Assembly (NCBI RefSeq): GCF_028369105.1
Contig: NZ_JAQNDO010000001.1
Location: 3,651,001 to 3,715,000, forward strand
From: Polyangium mundeleinium
Lineage (GTDB): Bacteria; Myxococcota_A; Polyangia; Polyangiales; Polyangiaceae
Length of the DNA stretch: 64,000 bases
Direction: 5' to 3'
Shown: positions 55,194 through 63,689 of the stretch, piece by piece
Numbering within the stretch: position 1 is the stretch's first letter
Layout: each line of letters opens with the position of its first letter
Notes under the pieces: generated by a model
The model's input: the letters and a program-made list of their open reading frames with translations, nothing else
Told to the model about the DNA's origin: nothing
Database searches by the model: none
Position numbers and translations under genes: made by a program

Positions 55194-56675
55194 ATGAACC
55201 CTGCCCCGTCCTCGTTGCGGCACCTTTCCGAGGCGCCGCGCCTCTACGTGCAGGAGGGCTTCGCCTCCGACGAGGAGGTGCGCCACGTGCTCGCCTCGTA
55301 CGGCGATCGCGACGCGCTCACCCGTCGGGGGCTCCCGTGGCAGGCGAACGAGACGGGGCTCTCGAGCGAGCTCCCCGTCGAGGCCGACCCCGTCCTCGCG
55401 GCGATCGCGGCGCGGATCGAGGCGGTGCTCGGTTTTTCCTGCACGCTCGTCGAGCCGACGTTCCGGTTTCGCCGGTACGAGCGAGGCGACGCGCATCCGC
55501 CGCACCTCGACGAATACACGATCGGCGGCGCGTGCCTCGTGGCGACCGCGATCGTGTATCTCACGGACGCGGCGTCCGGCGGCGAGACGTTTTTCCCGCG
55601 CGCCGAGCCGCATCCGAGGGCCGTCGCCGCGCAAAAAGGCCGGCTCGCGCTCTGGTTCAACCACCGGCCCGACGGGAGCGTCGATCGCGCCGCGTTGCAC
55701 CAGTCGAACCCGCTCCGCGAGGGCGAAAAGGCGACGATCACGTATTTCGTTTATGCCCCCGTCGAGGCGGCCCGCGCGGGCGTCGTGGCCGACGAGGCGC
55801 CGGCGCGGAAGGAGCCTGCTTCGCGGCGGTTCGTCTGCGTGAACGACGGCGTACCCGAGGCGACGATCCGCGTGCTGCGCGAGGCCTGCGCGGCGCGCGG
55901 GGTCGCCTACGAGGAGGTGCAGGCGGCGGATTTCGATTTCACGGCGGCCGAGCCGCTCCCGCCGGGGACCTTGCTCTTCCGGCCGGCCGTCTCGTCTTCG
56001 GCCGTGCGCGTCGAGCAGGCGCTTTACGGGCCGGGCGTCGTGACGTTTCATCGGGAGCCGGACGGCGTCTTTCGGGAGATAGGCCCCGATTGCGCGGTCC
56101 TCGAGCGTCGCGGGATTTCGGTGCCGCGCTGGATCTGGGGGAACACGACGAACCGGGGGCTCTTGCGGCGGTACGTGGACGATCTCGGCGGCCTGCCGAT
56201 CGTGATGAAGTTCGCCGGTGGATCGGGGGGCGTCGGGGTGTTGCGCATCGACAGCCTGGCGGGGCTGTTTTCCACGATGGATCACGCGCGCGCGTCGGGC
56301 CGGATGCCGGTGCTCTCGGCCTACATCCCGGACGCGACGCACCACCGCTGCATCGTCGTGGGCGACCGCGTCGTCGGGTCCTGGCGCAATCGAACAGACG
56401 AGGACGATTTCCGGACCCACGCGACCGACGATCCGGCCGATTACCAGACGCCGCCCGCGCCCGAGATCCTGGCGAGCGCCGTGGCCGCGACGGCGGCCCT
56501 CGACGTCGAGCTCGGCGGCGTGGACGTGCTCGAACATCCGAGCGGACGCCATTACGTGCTGGAAGTGAACTTCCCCTGTTATTTCGCGCGTGCCCGGCTC
56601 GTCGGCGGGCAAGACGTGGGGGGCGCGATGATCGATTGGCTCGTGCGAAAAGCGGAGCGAGGGGCAGGCCGGTAG
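55194..56675 (+). CDS. Fusion of 2OG-Fe(II) prolyl-hydroxylase-like and ATP-grasp domains
   Basis: A 493-residue two-domain protein. Residues 15-190 match the prolyl 4-hydroxylase fold with the metal triad His104-x-Asp106 (HPPHLDEYT) and His169 (RAALHQSNPL), and Lys179 for 2-oxoglutarate. Residues 205-488 match the RimK-like ATP-grasp fold (IVMKFAGGSGGVGVLRI; GGVDVLEHPSGRHYVLEVNF). The two activities suggest hydroxylation plus amide- or ester-bond formation on a peptide or small molecule. The ATG at 55194 follows a TTGACA box at 55158-55163. It converges on the PqqD-like protein gene, 13 bp away. Confidence 0.85.
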   Translation: MNPAPSSLRHLSEAPRLYVQEGFASDEEVRHVLASYGDRDALTRRGLPWQANETGLSSELPVEADPVLAAIAARIEAVLGFSCTLVEPTFRFRRYERGDAHPPHLDEYTIGGACLVATAIVYLTDAASGGETFFPRAEPHPRAVAAQKGRLALWFNHRPDGSVDRAALHQSNPLREGEKATITYFVYAPVEAARAGVVADEAPARKEPASRRFVCVNDGVPEATIRVLREACAARGVAYEEVQAADFDFTAAEPLPPGTLLFRPAVSSSAVRVEQALYGPGVVTFHREPDGVFREIGPDCAVLERRGISVPRWIWGNTTNRGLLRRYVDDLGGLPIVMKFAGGSGGVGVLRIDSLAGLFSTMDHARASGRMPVLSAYIPDATHHRCIVVGDRVVGSWRNRTDEDDFRTHATDDPADYQTPPAPEILASAVAATAALDVELGGVDVLEHPSGRHYVLEVNFPCYFARARLVGGQDVGGAMIDWLVRKAERGAGR

Positions 56676-56688
56676 CGGCGGCCGCGCT

Positions 56689-57159
56689 TCAGGCGCGCTT
56701 GTCGCTCTGCTCGCCGCCGCGCTTGTCGCTCTGTTCGCCGCCGCGGGCGCTCTTGTCCTTGTCGCCCTTGTCGGCCCGCTTCTTGTCGCTCTGCTCGGCC
56801 TGCCGCTTCTCCCTCTCCTCCTGGTTCTTCCGCGAAGTGTCGTCGTCGGAAGCCGAGAGTGGCATGCCCGGGGAGACGCCGAGGGCCGGCGCGCTCTCGA
56901 CCGTCGGGCCGCGGCGAACCCGAGGACCCCCGGCCGGCGGCGTCACGCGCGCTTCGAGCAGGCCGAGATCGGCGAGCTCGTCGAGCGCGCGGAAGATCGC
57001 GTCGCGCGTCCACCCGTCGGTTCCGGTGGCGGCCGCGAGGGAGGCGAGGTCCGCGACGGTCCGGGTGCCGTCGGCGTGCGCGAGGGCGAACGCGGCGAGG
57101 GGCGAGAGCGCGGGCACGGAGCCAGCGTCGATCGAAGCGCTGCGGGCTTTCGGGGTCAT
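56689..57159 (-). CDS. PqqD-like domain protein with charged repetitive tail
   Basis: A 156-residue protein. Residues 12-75 look like a PqqD-type winged helix (ALSPLAAFALAHADGTRTVA; DAIFRALDELADLGLLEARV), a fold used as peptide recognition element in RiPP enzymes. A Gly/Pro linker is followed by a highly charged tail made of EQSDKR-type repeats (residues 117-156). AGGAGA lies 5-6 bases before the ATG at 57159. It faces the hydroxylase/ATP-grasp gene tail to tail. It might be a recognition protein, a substrate of that enzyme, or unrelated. Confidence 0.65.
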   Translation of the reverse strand: MTPKARSASIDAGSVPALSPLAAFALAHADGTRTVADLASLAAATGTDGWTRDAIFRALDELADLGLLEARVTPPAGGPRVRRGPTVESAPALGVSPGMPLSASDDDTSRKNQEEREKRQAEQSDKKRADKGDKDKSARGGEQSDKRGGEQSDKRA

Positions 57160-57293
57160 GCAGATCTCCTGCGTAGGTAAGGTTCGTCCCAAACGTGACG
57201 ATTCATATCACGGAGGGCCAGCGCGCACAGGGGAGACCAACGGTTCGGCGCGAGGCGCGGGCACGAAAGCTCGTCGCGTGGTACGGGGCGCGC

Positions 57294-58259
57294 GTGAACC
57301 GCGTCGAGCCGGGGGGCCGAGAGAGGAGCACCCCGGAGGCCACGAGCGGCCCGCGGAGGGCGCTCGCGTGGATGGTCACCGCGCAGGTCCTGTTCACGAT
57401 CATGGGCGTCTGCACGCGCCTCGGCGCGCAGCGGCTCCCGTGGTCGGAGGTCGCCGCGGTGCGCGCGGTGCTCGGGGCCGCGGTCGCCATCGCGGTCGCG
57501 CGGATGCGCGGCGCACCGCTGGTAATCCACGATCGGCGGACGGCGTGGGCCCGAACGATCTGCGGGACGGTCGCGATGATCTGCACGTTCTACACGCTCG
57601 GCGCGCCGGCGATCGCGCTCGGCGACGCCGTGACGCTCGGCGCGACGTCGCCGATCTTCATCGCGATCCTGGCGCCGTGGCTGCTCGGCGAGCGAAGCGG
57701 CCGGATCGTTTGGGTTGCAACGACGGTCGCGTTCGCCGGCGTGGCGCTCGTCGCCGGCCCGAGCTTCCGGCTCTCCGGCCGGCTCTCGCTGGTCTCGCTG
57801 CTCGGCGCGGTCGCGACCGCGCTCGCCATGATCTGGTTGCGTCGCCTGGGCACGGGCCGCTCGGGTACGCCGCGCGAGAGCCCCGAGGCGATCGTCGCGC
57901 ATTTCTCGGTCGTGGCGGGCGTGACGCTCTCGCTCGTCGCGCTCCCGACGCTGCGCGTGCCGGACCTCGAAGGCACGCTTTTCCTGCTCGGCACGGGTGC
58001 GAGCGGCGCGTTCGCGCAGATCGCGATGACGCGAGCGTACGCGCTCGATCGTGCGGCCCGCGTGGGCGTGTGGAGTTACCTCGGCGTCGTCCTGACGCAC
58101 TTCGCGGCGATCGGGATTCTCGGGGAGAGCGAAGATCCGATCGGGCTCGCGGGCTCGGCGCTGGTCATCGTGGCGGGGCTAGGGCTCACCTGGTCCGGCT
58201 TGCGCGAGGCGAAGGCGGCGGCCGCGCTCGCGTCGACCCCTTGCCAAACGGGCCGATGA
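57294..58259 (+). CDS. EamA/DMT-family transporter
   Basis: A 321-residue protein with about ten hydrophobic helices in two EamA repeats (MVTAQVLFTIMGVCTRLGAQ; GDAVTLGATSPIFIAILAPW; GTGASGAFAQIAMTRAYALD; AIGILGESEDPIGLAGSALV). It is a drug/metabolite exporter-type protein; the substrate is unknown. A GTG at 57294 is taken as start because it is closest to the first helix. A GTG at 57195 would add 33 basic residues and overlap the divergent promoter of the PqqD-like gene; neither has a strong ribosome binding site. Confidence 0.85.
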   Translation: MNRVEPGGRERSTPEATSGPRRALAWMVTAQVLFTIMGVCTRLGAQRLPWSEVAAVRAVLGAAVAIAVARMRGAPLVIHDRRTAWARTICGTVAMICTFYTLGAPAIALGDAVTLGATSPIFIAILAPWLLGERSGRIVWVATTVAFAGVALVAGPSFRLSGRLSLVSLLGAVATALAMIWLRRLGTGRSGTPRESPEAIVAHFSVVAGVTLSLVALPTLRVPDLEGTLFLLGTGASGAFAQIAMTRAYALDRAARVGVWSYLGVVLTHFAAIGILGESEDPIGLAGSALVIVAGLGLTWSGLREAKAAAALASTPCQTGR

Positions 58260-58278
58260 CCGCGATCCTCCCGTCGGG

Positions 58279-59424
58279 ATGCCGCGCACCATTCGGAAAA
58301 TCGCCATCAACACCGGGGGCGGCGACGCGCCCGGGCTGAACGCCGTGCTTCGCTCCGTCACGCTCGCCGCCATCGAGCGGGGCATCGAGGTCTGGGGCAT
58401 CAAGCATGGCTACCGCGGGCTGCTCGAGAACGAACCCGGCGGCCTCGTGCGGCTGGATCGCGACGCCGTGCGCGGCATCATGCACATCGGCGGCACCATC
58501 CTCGGCACGGCGAACCGCGGCGATCCGTTCCATTACCCGACGCAGGAGGGCGACAAGGTCGTCCCCAAGGATCGCTCTGGCGAGCTCGTCGAGCGGTTCC
58601 GTCGCGAGGGCTTCGACGCGCTCGTCGCGGTCGGCGGTGACGGCTCGATGCGGATCGCGAACGCGCTGCTCGAGCGCGGCTTGCCGCTCGTCGTCGGCGT
58701 GCCGAAGACGATCGACAACGACGTCTACGGCACGGAGCTCACGTTCGGCTTCGACACGGCGGTGTCGATCGCGACCGAGGCGATCGATCGGCTGCACTCG
58801 ACGACGGAGGCGCACGAGCGCGTCATGGTCGTGGAGGTGATGGGGCGGCATGCAGGATGGATCGCGCTGCGGGCCGGGATCGCGGGCGGCGCGGACGCGA
58901 TCCTGATGCCGGAGGTCCCGTTCTCGTACGAGCCCATCGTGGAGAAGGTCTTGCAGCGTGAGGCGCGCGGGCGTCGCTTCTCGATCATCGTGGCGGCCGA
59001 GGGGGCGTGTCCGAAGGACGGCGACGTGATCGTGCGCGACACGGGCGACGAGTTCCGGCGCGTGGCCGTGCTCGGCGGCGTGGCCGAGCGCGTGGCCAAG
59101 GAGATCGGCGCGCGCACGGGCAAGGAGACGCGCTCGATGGTGCTCGGCCACCTGCAGCGCGGCGGCGGGCCCACGACCTTCGATCGGCTGCTCGCGCTGC
59201 GCTTCGGCGCGGGGGCCGTGCGGTTCCTCGTGCAGGGCTGCGAGAGCGGCATGGTCGCGCTGCGTTGCCATCGCGTGGAACTCATCCCGCTCTCCGAGAC
59301 CGCGGGGCGCACGAAGACGGTGGACCTCGACGGCGACACGGTGACGACCGCGCGCGAGATGGGCATCTGCTTCGGCGACGAGGCGCCGGGCCAGTTCGCG
59401 CCGGGAGGCACGGCGGCGTCGTGA
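58279..59424 (+). CDS. pfkA: 6-phosphofructokinase
   Basis: A 381-residue PFK-A-family enzyme that phosphorylates fructose 6-phosphate in glycolysis. Motifs: NTGGGDAPGLNAVLRS, GGTILGTANRGDPF, GGDGSMRIANALL, VPKTIDNDVYGTE, and MGRHAGWIALRAGIAGGAD. The GGDGS glycine is typical of ATP enzymes, while the Lys of PKTIDND is typical of pyrophosphate or mixed types, so the phosphoryl donor is uncertain. It overlaps the next gene by 4 bp (GTGA). Confidence 0.93.
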   Translation: MPRTIRKIAINTGGGDAPGLNAVLRSVTLAAIERGIEVWGIKHGYRGLLENEPGGLVRLDRDAVRGIMHIGGTILGTANRGDPFHYPTQEGDKVVPKDRSGELVERFRREGFDALVAVGGDGSMRIANALLERGLPLVVGVPKTIDNDVYGTELTFGFDTAVSIATEAIDRLHSTTEAHERVMVVEVMGRHAGWIALRAGIAGGADAILMPEVPFSYEPIVEKVLQREARGRRFSIIVAAEGACPKDGDVIVRDTGDEFRRVAVLGGVAERVAKEIGARTGKETRSMVLGHLQRGGGPTTFDRLLALRFGAGAVRFLVQGCESGMVALRCHRVELIPLSETAGRTKTVDLDGDTVTTAREMGICFGDEAPGQFAPGGTAAS

Positions 59425-60344
59425 AGGTCCCGTGGGGGATCACGCTCGGCGTAGCGCTCGCGCTCGGCGCGCCCGCGGCGCTCGCGAAGGAGCCGAGCAA
59501 GCCCGAGATGCAGCTCGCCAAGGAGATGGTGAGGGACGCCGTCGTCGAGGCGAAGGCGGGGCGCTGCAACGACGCGATCCCGATGCTGGAGCAAGCGATC
59601 GCGATCCACGAGACGGCCGAGGCGCTCCTCGCGCTCGGCGATTGCCAGGCCACGATGGGCAAGCTGCGCACGGCCGTGGCCACGTGGAAGCACGGGGAAG
59701 AGATCGCGGAGGCGCAAAAGGACAAGGCGCGCCGCGAGGCCATCGAGAAAAAACGCAAGGAGATCGAGGCGCGCATCCCCACGATCCTGCTGAAGGTCCC
59801 TGCGGGCGTCAGCGGCGTCGTCGTGACGATCGACGGCCAGGCCCTCCCGGAGGCGAGCCTCCGCGCACCCGTGCAGGTGGATCCCGGCGCGCATCAGATC
59901 GAGGCGAAGGCGCCGGGATACGACCCTTTTTCGAGGAGGGTCGAGGCCGAGGACGAGGCCAAGCTGACGGTCGAGATCGACTTTCCGGGGCTTCCCAAAT
60001 CAGGCGCTTCGGCGTCGAAGGGGAGTGTCCTCCCGCTCGGCACGTGGATCGCGGGGGGCGCGGCGGTCGCGTTCCTCGGCGGCGGCGTGGCGGCGTACCT
60101 TCTGGCGGGCGCGCATGCCGAGGCGGGCGCGATCGAGTGTCGCAAGCGGGTGCAGTGTGGCGAGGATCGCATCGACAGCGTGCGCACCTTCGATGGCCTC
60201 GCGCTCGGAGCCTGGATCGGCGCGGGTCTTGCGGCGGGCGCGGCGGTCGGGATCTGGGCGCTCGCGCCGAAGAAGGCGAAGGACGAGGCGTCAGCGCGGA
60301 TCATCGTGGGCCCGGGGACCGTCTCGATCGTCGGGCGGTTCTGA
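59421..60344 (+). CDS. TPR/PEGA-type signal-peptide membrane protein
   Basis: A 307-residue protein with a signal peptide (VPWGITLGVALALGAPAALA), a helical TPR-like part (RCNDAIPMLEQAIAIHETAE), a PEGA-like beta domain (VVVTIDGQALPEASLRAPV; VDPGAHQIEAKAPGYDPFSR) and two C-terminal hydrophobic segments. Its architecture matches the protein encoded at 558-1577, so the two are probably paralogues. It is coupled to phosphofructokinase by a GTGA overlap; no link between the functions is apparent. Confidence 0.8.
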   Translation: MKVPWGITLGVALALGAPAALAKEPSKPEMQLAKEMVRDAVVEAKAGRCNDAIPMLEQAIAIHETAEALLALGDCQATMGKLRTAVATWKHGEEIAEAQKDKARREAIEKKRKEIEARIPTILLKVPAGVSGVVVTIDGQALPEASLRAPVQVDPGAHQIEAKAPGYDPFSRRVEAEDEAKLTVEIDFPGLPKSGASASKGSVLPLGTWIAGGAAVAFLGGGVAAYLLAGAHAEAGAIECRKRVQCGEDRIDSVRTFDGLALGAWIGAGLAAGAAVGIWALAPKKAKDEASARIIVGPGTVSIVGRF

Positions 60345-60428
60345 GCGCTGAGCGGAGTTTGACAGGCCTCGAACGAGATCGATATCTTGGCTAGCCAGGC
60401 CCCGAGCCTGTCGAAACGGCCCGAAAAC

Positions 60429-63221
60429 ATGACCAAAGTCCTCGTATTCGAGAGCGATCACGCGTTTGCCGGAGAGCTCCGTACCGAGCTCGGGCGTCTC
60501 GGCTGCACCGTGCAGGTCGTCGACGACGGCAACGCCGGGCTTTCGCTCGCCGCGAACGACAGACCGGACCTGATCCTCCTCTCCATCGAGCTGCCGCGTA
60601 TGAACGGCTTCTCGGTGTGCAACAAGCTGAAGAAGGATCCGCAGCTCAAGGACGTGCCGCTCGTCATCATGTCGAGCGAGTCGACCGACGAGACCTTCGA
60701 GCAGCACCGAAAGCTCCGCACGCGGGCCGAGGACTACGTGCACAAGCCGATCGCCATCGGCGAGCTGCTCGGCCACATCCGCGCCCTCGTGCCGATCGAC
60801 GCGACGATCGAGCCGGACGCGATCGTCATCGACGACGCCGAGGTCATCGAGGAGGCAGACGTCGAGGAGGTCGAGGAGGAGGAGGCAAACGCGCCTGCCG
60901 GGGCTGCGGGCGAGCGCGAGATCGACGACTTCCTGGGCGGCGCCTTCGATCGGCTGATGGCCGACGACGACGAGGAGAAGACGCGGGCGCAAGTGTTCCC
61001 GTTGATGCCGCCTGCACCTTCGGCCCCGGCCGCGCCGCCTGCGCCGCCTGCGCCGCCGCCTGCGCCCGTCGCGGCGGTCGCGCCTGCGCCGCCGCCTGTG
61101 CCTGCGGTCGCGCCGCCTGCACCACCGCCGCCTGCCGCGCCGCCTGCGCCGCCGCCTGTTGCTGCTGCGCCGCCTCCCGCTGCGCCGCCGCGTCCCGGAG
61201 GCTCCACGGCAGGCACGCCTCCACCACGTCCCACCGCGGCGCCCGCGCCGGCCACGACGCGATCCGTGCCCCCGCCCGCAGCGCCTTTCCGCGCGAGCGA
61301 GCGCCCGCCGGCCCCGCAAGCGGCGGACACGGCGGAGCTCGATCGACTCCGCGCGGAGCTCGCGCGCAGCAAGGACGAGCTCACGCGTAGCAAGGACGAG
61401 CTCAACCAAACGAAGGACCAGCTCACGCGCAGCAAGGATGAGCTCACGCGCAGCAAGGATGAGCTCGCACAAACGAAGGACGAGCTCACGCGCGCGCAGG
61501 GGGAGTCCGCACGTCGCGAAGGTGATCTGCCGCAGTTCCAGCAAGAGGTCGAGTCGCTCCGGGCCGAGCTCGCGCGGGCCCGCGACGAGAGCACGCGCCT
61601 CGACCAGGAGCTTCAAACCTCGCGCGCGAGCACGTCGCGGCTCGAGGCCGATCTCGCCAAGGCGAGCGAGGGATCGGCCGACGTGGTGCGGCTCAAGCGC
61701 GAGGCTGAGGAGCTCAAAGCAAAGCTCTCTGCGGCCATCGCGGCGACGGCGACCATGCAAGGCGGAGGCGGCTTGACGGGCACGGCGGCGCTCACCGCCA
61801 CCTCGCGCCTCGGCGGCGTGTCGAGCCGCGAGTTCCTCGATCTGCGCGAGGCCCTGAACAAGAAGGACAAGGAGATCCTCGCCCTGCGCGAGCAGGTCTC
61901 GCAGCGCGACAAGGAGATCATCGAGCTGCGCGATCAGGGGCTCGCTCTGGAGCGCGAGAAGGCCGATCAGCTCGATCGCATGATCGAGTTCGAAGGCTCG
62001 CGCGAGCAGAGCGACGCCGAGCTGAGCAAGCTGCGCGACGATCGCGCGGCGCTCGAGCAACGCGTGACGAACTTCCAGATGCTGCTCGAACGTGTCGAGG
62101 AGAAGCTCGCGACGCGCGATGCGGAGCTTGCAGCAGCGCGGCTCGATCGAGAGGCCGCGATCGCGATGCGCGAGGAGCAACTCCGGACGTCGAGCGAGAC
62201 GCTCTCGCAAGCGGTCGCCGATGCGGAGGCGCGGACGCGCGCGAGCGAGGTCGAACGGCTCGGCAAGGAGCACGCGGCGGAGAACACGCGGCTCGGAGAG
62301 GAGCACGCGGCCGCGATCCAGAAGCTCGGCGAGGAGCACGCGGCCGCGATCGCGAAGCTGCGCGACGCGCACGCGGCCGAGATCGGCGATCTCAGCGCGG
62401 AGCAGGGCGCGGAGCTCGGCAAGGCGCGCGAGGAGCACGCAGCGGAGATCACGAAGCTGCGCGACGAGCACGCGGCGGCGATCGAGGCGCTGCGCACGGC
62501 GGGCGCGAGCGAGGCGGAGCGCGCGCGAGAAGAGGAGATCGCAAAGCTGCGCGAGGAGCACACGAAGGCCCTCGAAGCGGCGAGCGCGGACAAGGCGCAG
62601 GCGATCGTGGAAGCGTCACGCGCGGCCGACGAGCGGCTCGCGGCGCGTGTGCAAGAGCTCGAGGACGAACACGCCCACGCCGTGGGAGATCTCGAAGCGC
62701 GGCACGCCGCGGCGATCAAGGGCGCCGAAGAGGCCATGCAGAAGGCCGTCGCGGAGCAGGAGGAGCGAACGCGCGCGATCGAGGCGGCGCGCGCTGCGGA
62801 GGCAGAGGAAGAGCGCGAGGTCCGAAAGCGCGCGCTCGCCGAGCAGGAGACGACCTTGCGCGCCGCCGCAGCCGAGCTCGAAGCACGCATCACCGCGCTC
62901 GGGGCCGAACTCGAAGAGGCGCGCGGCGCGACCGACGCGGCGCGCCGAGACGAGGGCACGGTCCGCGCGGAGCTCGCGGCGCGCGTGGCCGACGTCGTGC
63001 GGCTCGAAGAGGAGCTCAAGAAGCGCGAGGAGGAGCGCGACGCGCTCGCCGCGGAGAAGGCCACGCTCGTGGCCGACGCCGTGAACGCCGCGTCGCGCCT
63101 CACGCGCGTCCGGGCGCGGTGGGACGAGGACAAGCTCGCGCTCGAACGCGCGCGCGAATCGCTCCTCCATGCCGTGCAGCGAATCCAGGAAGTCGAGTCG
63201 CGCTCGATCGACGCGGAGTGA
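60429..63221 (+). CDS. FrzS/AglZ-like pseudo-receiver coiled-coil protein
   Basis: A 930-residue protein. Residues 1-122 form a receiver-like domain with FESDHAF and the HKP lysine, but the phospho-acceptor Asp is replaced by Ser52 (LILLSIELPRMNG), i.e. a pseudo-receiver. The segment CNKLKKDPQLKDVPLVI, then FEQHRKLRTRAEDYVHKP, closely resembles FrzS and AglZ of Myxococcus motility. An acidic stretch and a Pro/Ala linker (residues 190-300) precede about 600 residues of coiled coil with SKDELTRSKDEL-type and EEHAAAI-type heptads. It is likely a polarly localised motility or cell-polarity factor. The ATG at 60429 is at the domain start. Confidence 0.85.
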   Translation: MTKVLVFESDHAFAGELRTELGRLGCTVQVVDDGNAGLSLAANDRPDLILLSIELPRMNGFSVCNKLKKDPQLKDVPLVIMSSESTDETFEQHRKLRTRAEDYVHKPIAIGELLGHIRALVPIDATIEPDAIVIDDAEVIEEADVEEVEEEEANAPAGAAGEREIDDFLGGAFDRLMADDDEEKTRAQVFPLMPPAPSAPAAPPAPPAPPPAPVAAVAPAPPPVPAVAPPAPPPPAAPPAPPPVAAAPPPAAPPRPGGSTAGTPPPRPTAAPAPATTRSVPPPAAPFRASERPPAPQAADTAELDRLRAELARSKDELTRSKDELNQTKDQLTRSKDELTRSKDELAQTKDELTRAQGESARREGDLPQFQQEVESLRAELARARDESTRLDQELQTSRASTSRLEADLAKASEGSADVVRLKREAEELKAKLSAAIAATATMQGGGGLTGTAALTATSRLGGVSSREFLDLREALNKKDKEILALREQVSQRDKEIIELRDQGLALEREKADQLDRMIEFEGSREQSDAELSKLRDDRAALEQRVTNFQMLLERVEEKLATRDAELAAARLDREAAIAMREEQLRTSSETLSQAVADAEARTRASEVERLGKEHAAENTRLGEEHAAAIQKLGEEHAAAIAKLRDAHAAEIGDLSAEQGAELGKAREEHAAEITKLRDEHAAAIEALRTAGASEAERAREEEIAKLREEHTKALEAASADKAQAIVEASRAADERLAARVQELEDEHAHAVGDLEARHAAAIKGAEEAMQKAVAEQEERTRAIEAARAAEAEEEREVRKRALAEQETTLRAAAAELEARITALGAELEEARGATDAARRDEGTVRAELAARVADVVRLEEELKKREEERDALAAEKATLVADAVNAASRLTRVRARWDEDKLALERARESLLHAVQRIQEVESRSIDAE

Positions 63222-63242
63222 GCCGAGCGGCCGCGCGGCCGC

Positions 63243-63689
63243 TCAGCTCGATTTCGCGCGGAAGGCCTCCGGCAGGAGCGCCGCGAGCGACGTCATCCGC
63301 GAGAGCCCTTCCTGATCGGCGACCGACATCCGGATCGGCAGGTCCTCCGCGAACTCGGCGAGCGTCTGCCGGCACATCCCGCACGGCGCGCCGATCGCCG
63401 GGCTCTCCACGCCCGGCCCGAGCTTCGACGTCCCCGGCGTCACGACCGTGAGCGCGATCGGAGCCCGCTCACCCGCAGCCACCATCTGCACGATCGCCGA
63501 TCGCTCCGCGCAGATCGAGAGCCCGTACGACGCGTTCTCCACGTTGCAACCGGTGAAGATCCGACCCGACGCGGTGAGCACCGCGGCGCCGACCTGGTAG
63601 GCCGAGTACGGCGCATGCGCGCGTGTTTGCACGTCGAGCGCGGCGCGCTCGAGCACCGCCCAATCGATGTTCGTCTGCAGAACGGTCAA
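63243..63689 (-). CDS. cdd: Cytidine deaminase
   Basis: A 148-residue zinc enzyme that deaminates cytidine/deoxycytidine in pyrimidine salvage. Motifs: [39 protein letters not shown] (catalytic Glu and the first zinc Cys) and [12 protein letters not shown] (two zinc Cys). Length is standard. The TTG start at 63689 is supported by GGAGGAG 6 bases upstream and overlaps the stop of the upstream purine phosphorylase gene, forming a nucleoside salvage operon. Confidence 0.93.
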   Translation of the reverse strand: MTVLQTNIDWAVLERAALDVQTRAHAPYSAYQVGAAVLTASGRIFTGCNVENASYGLSICAERSAIVQMVAAGERAPIALTVVTPGTSKLGPGVESPAIGAPCGMCRQTLAEFAEDLPIRMSVADQEGLSRMTSLAALLPEAFRAKSS

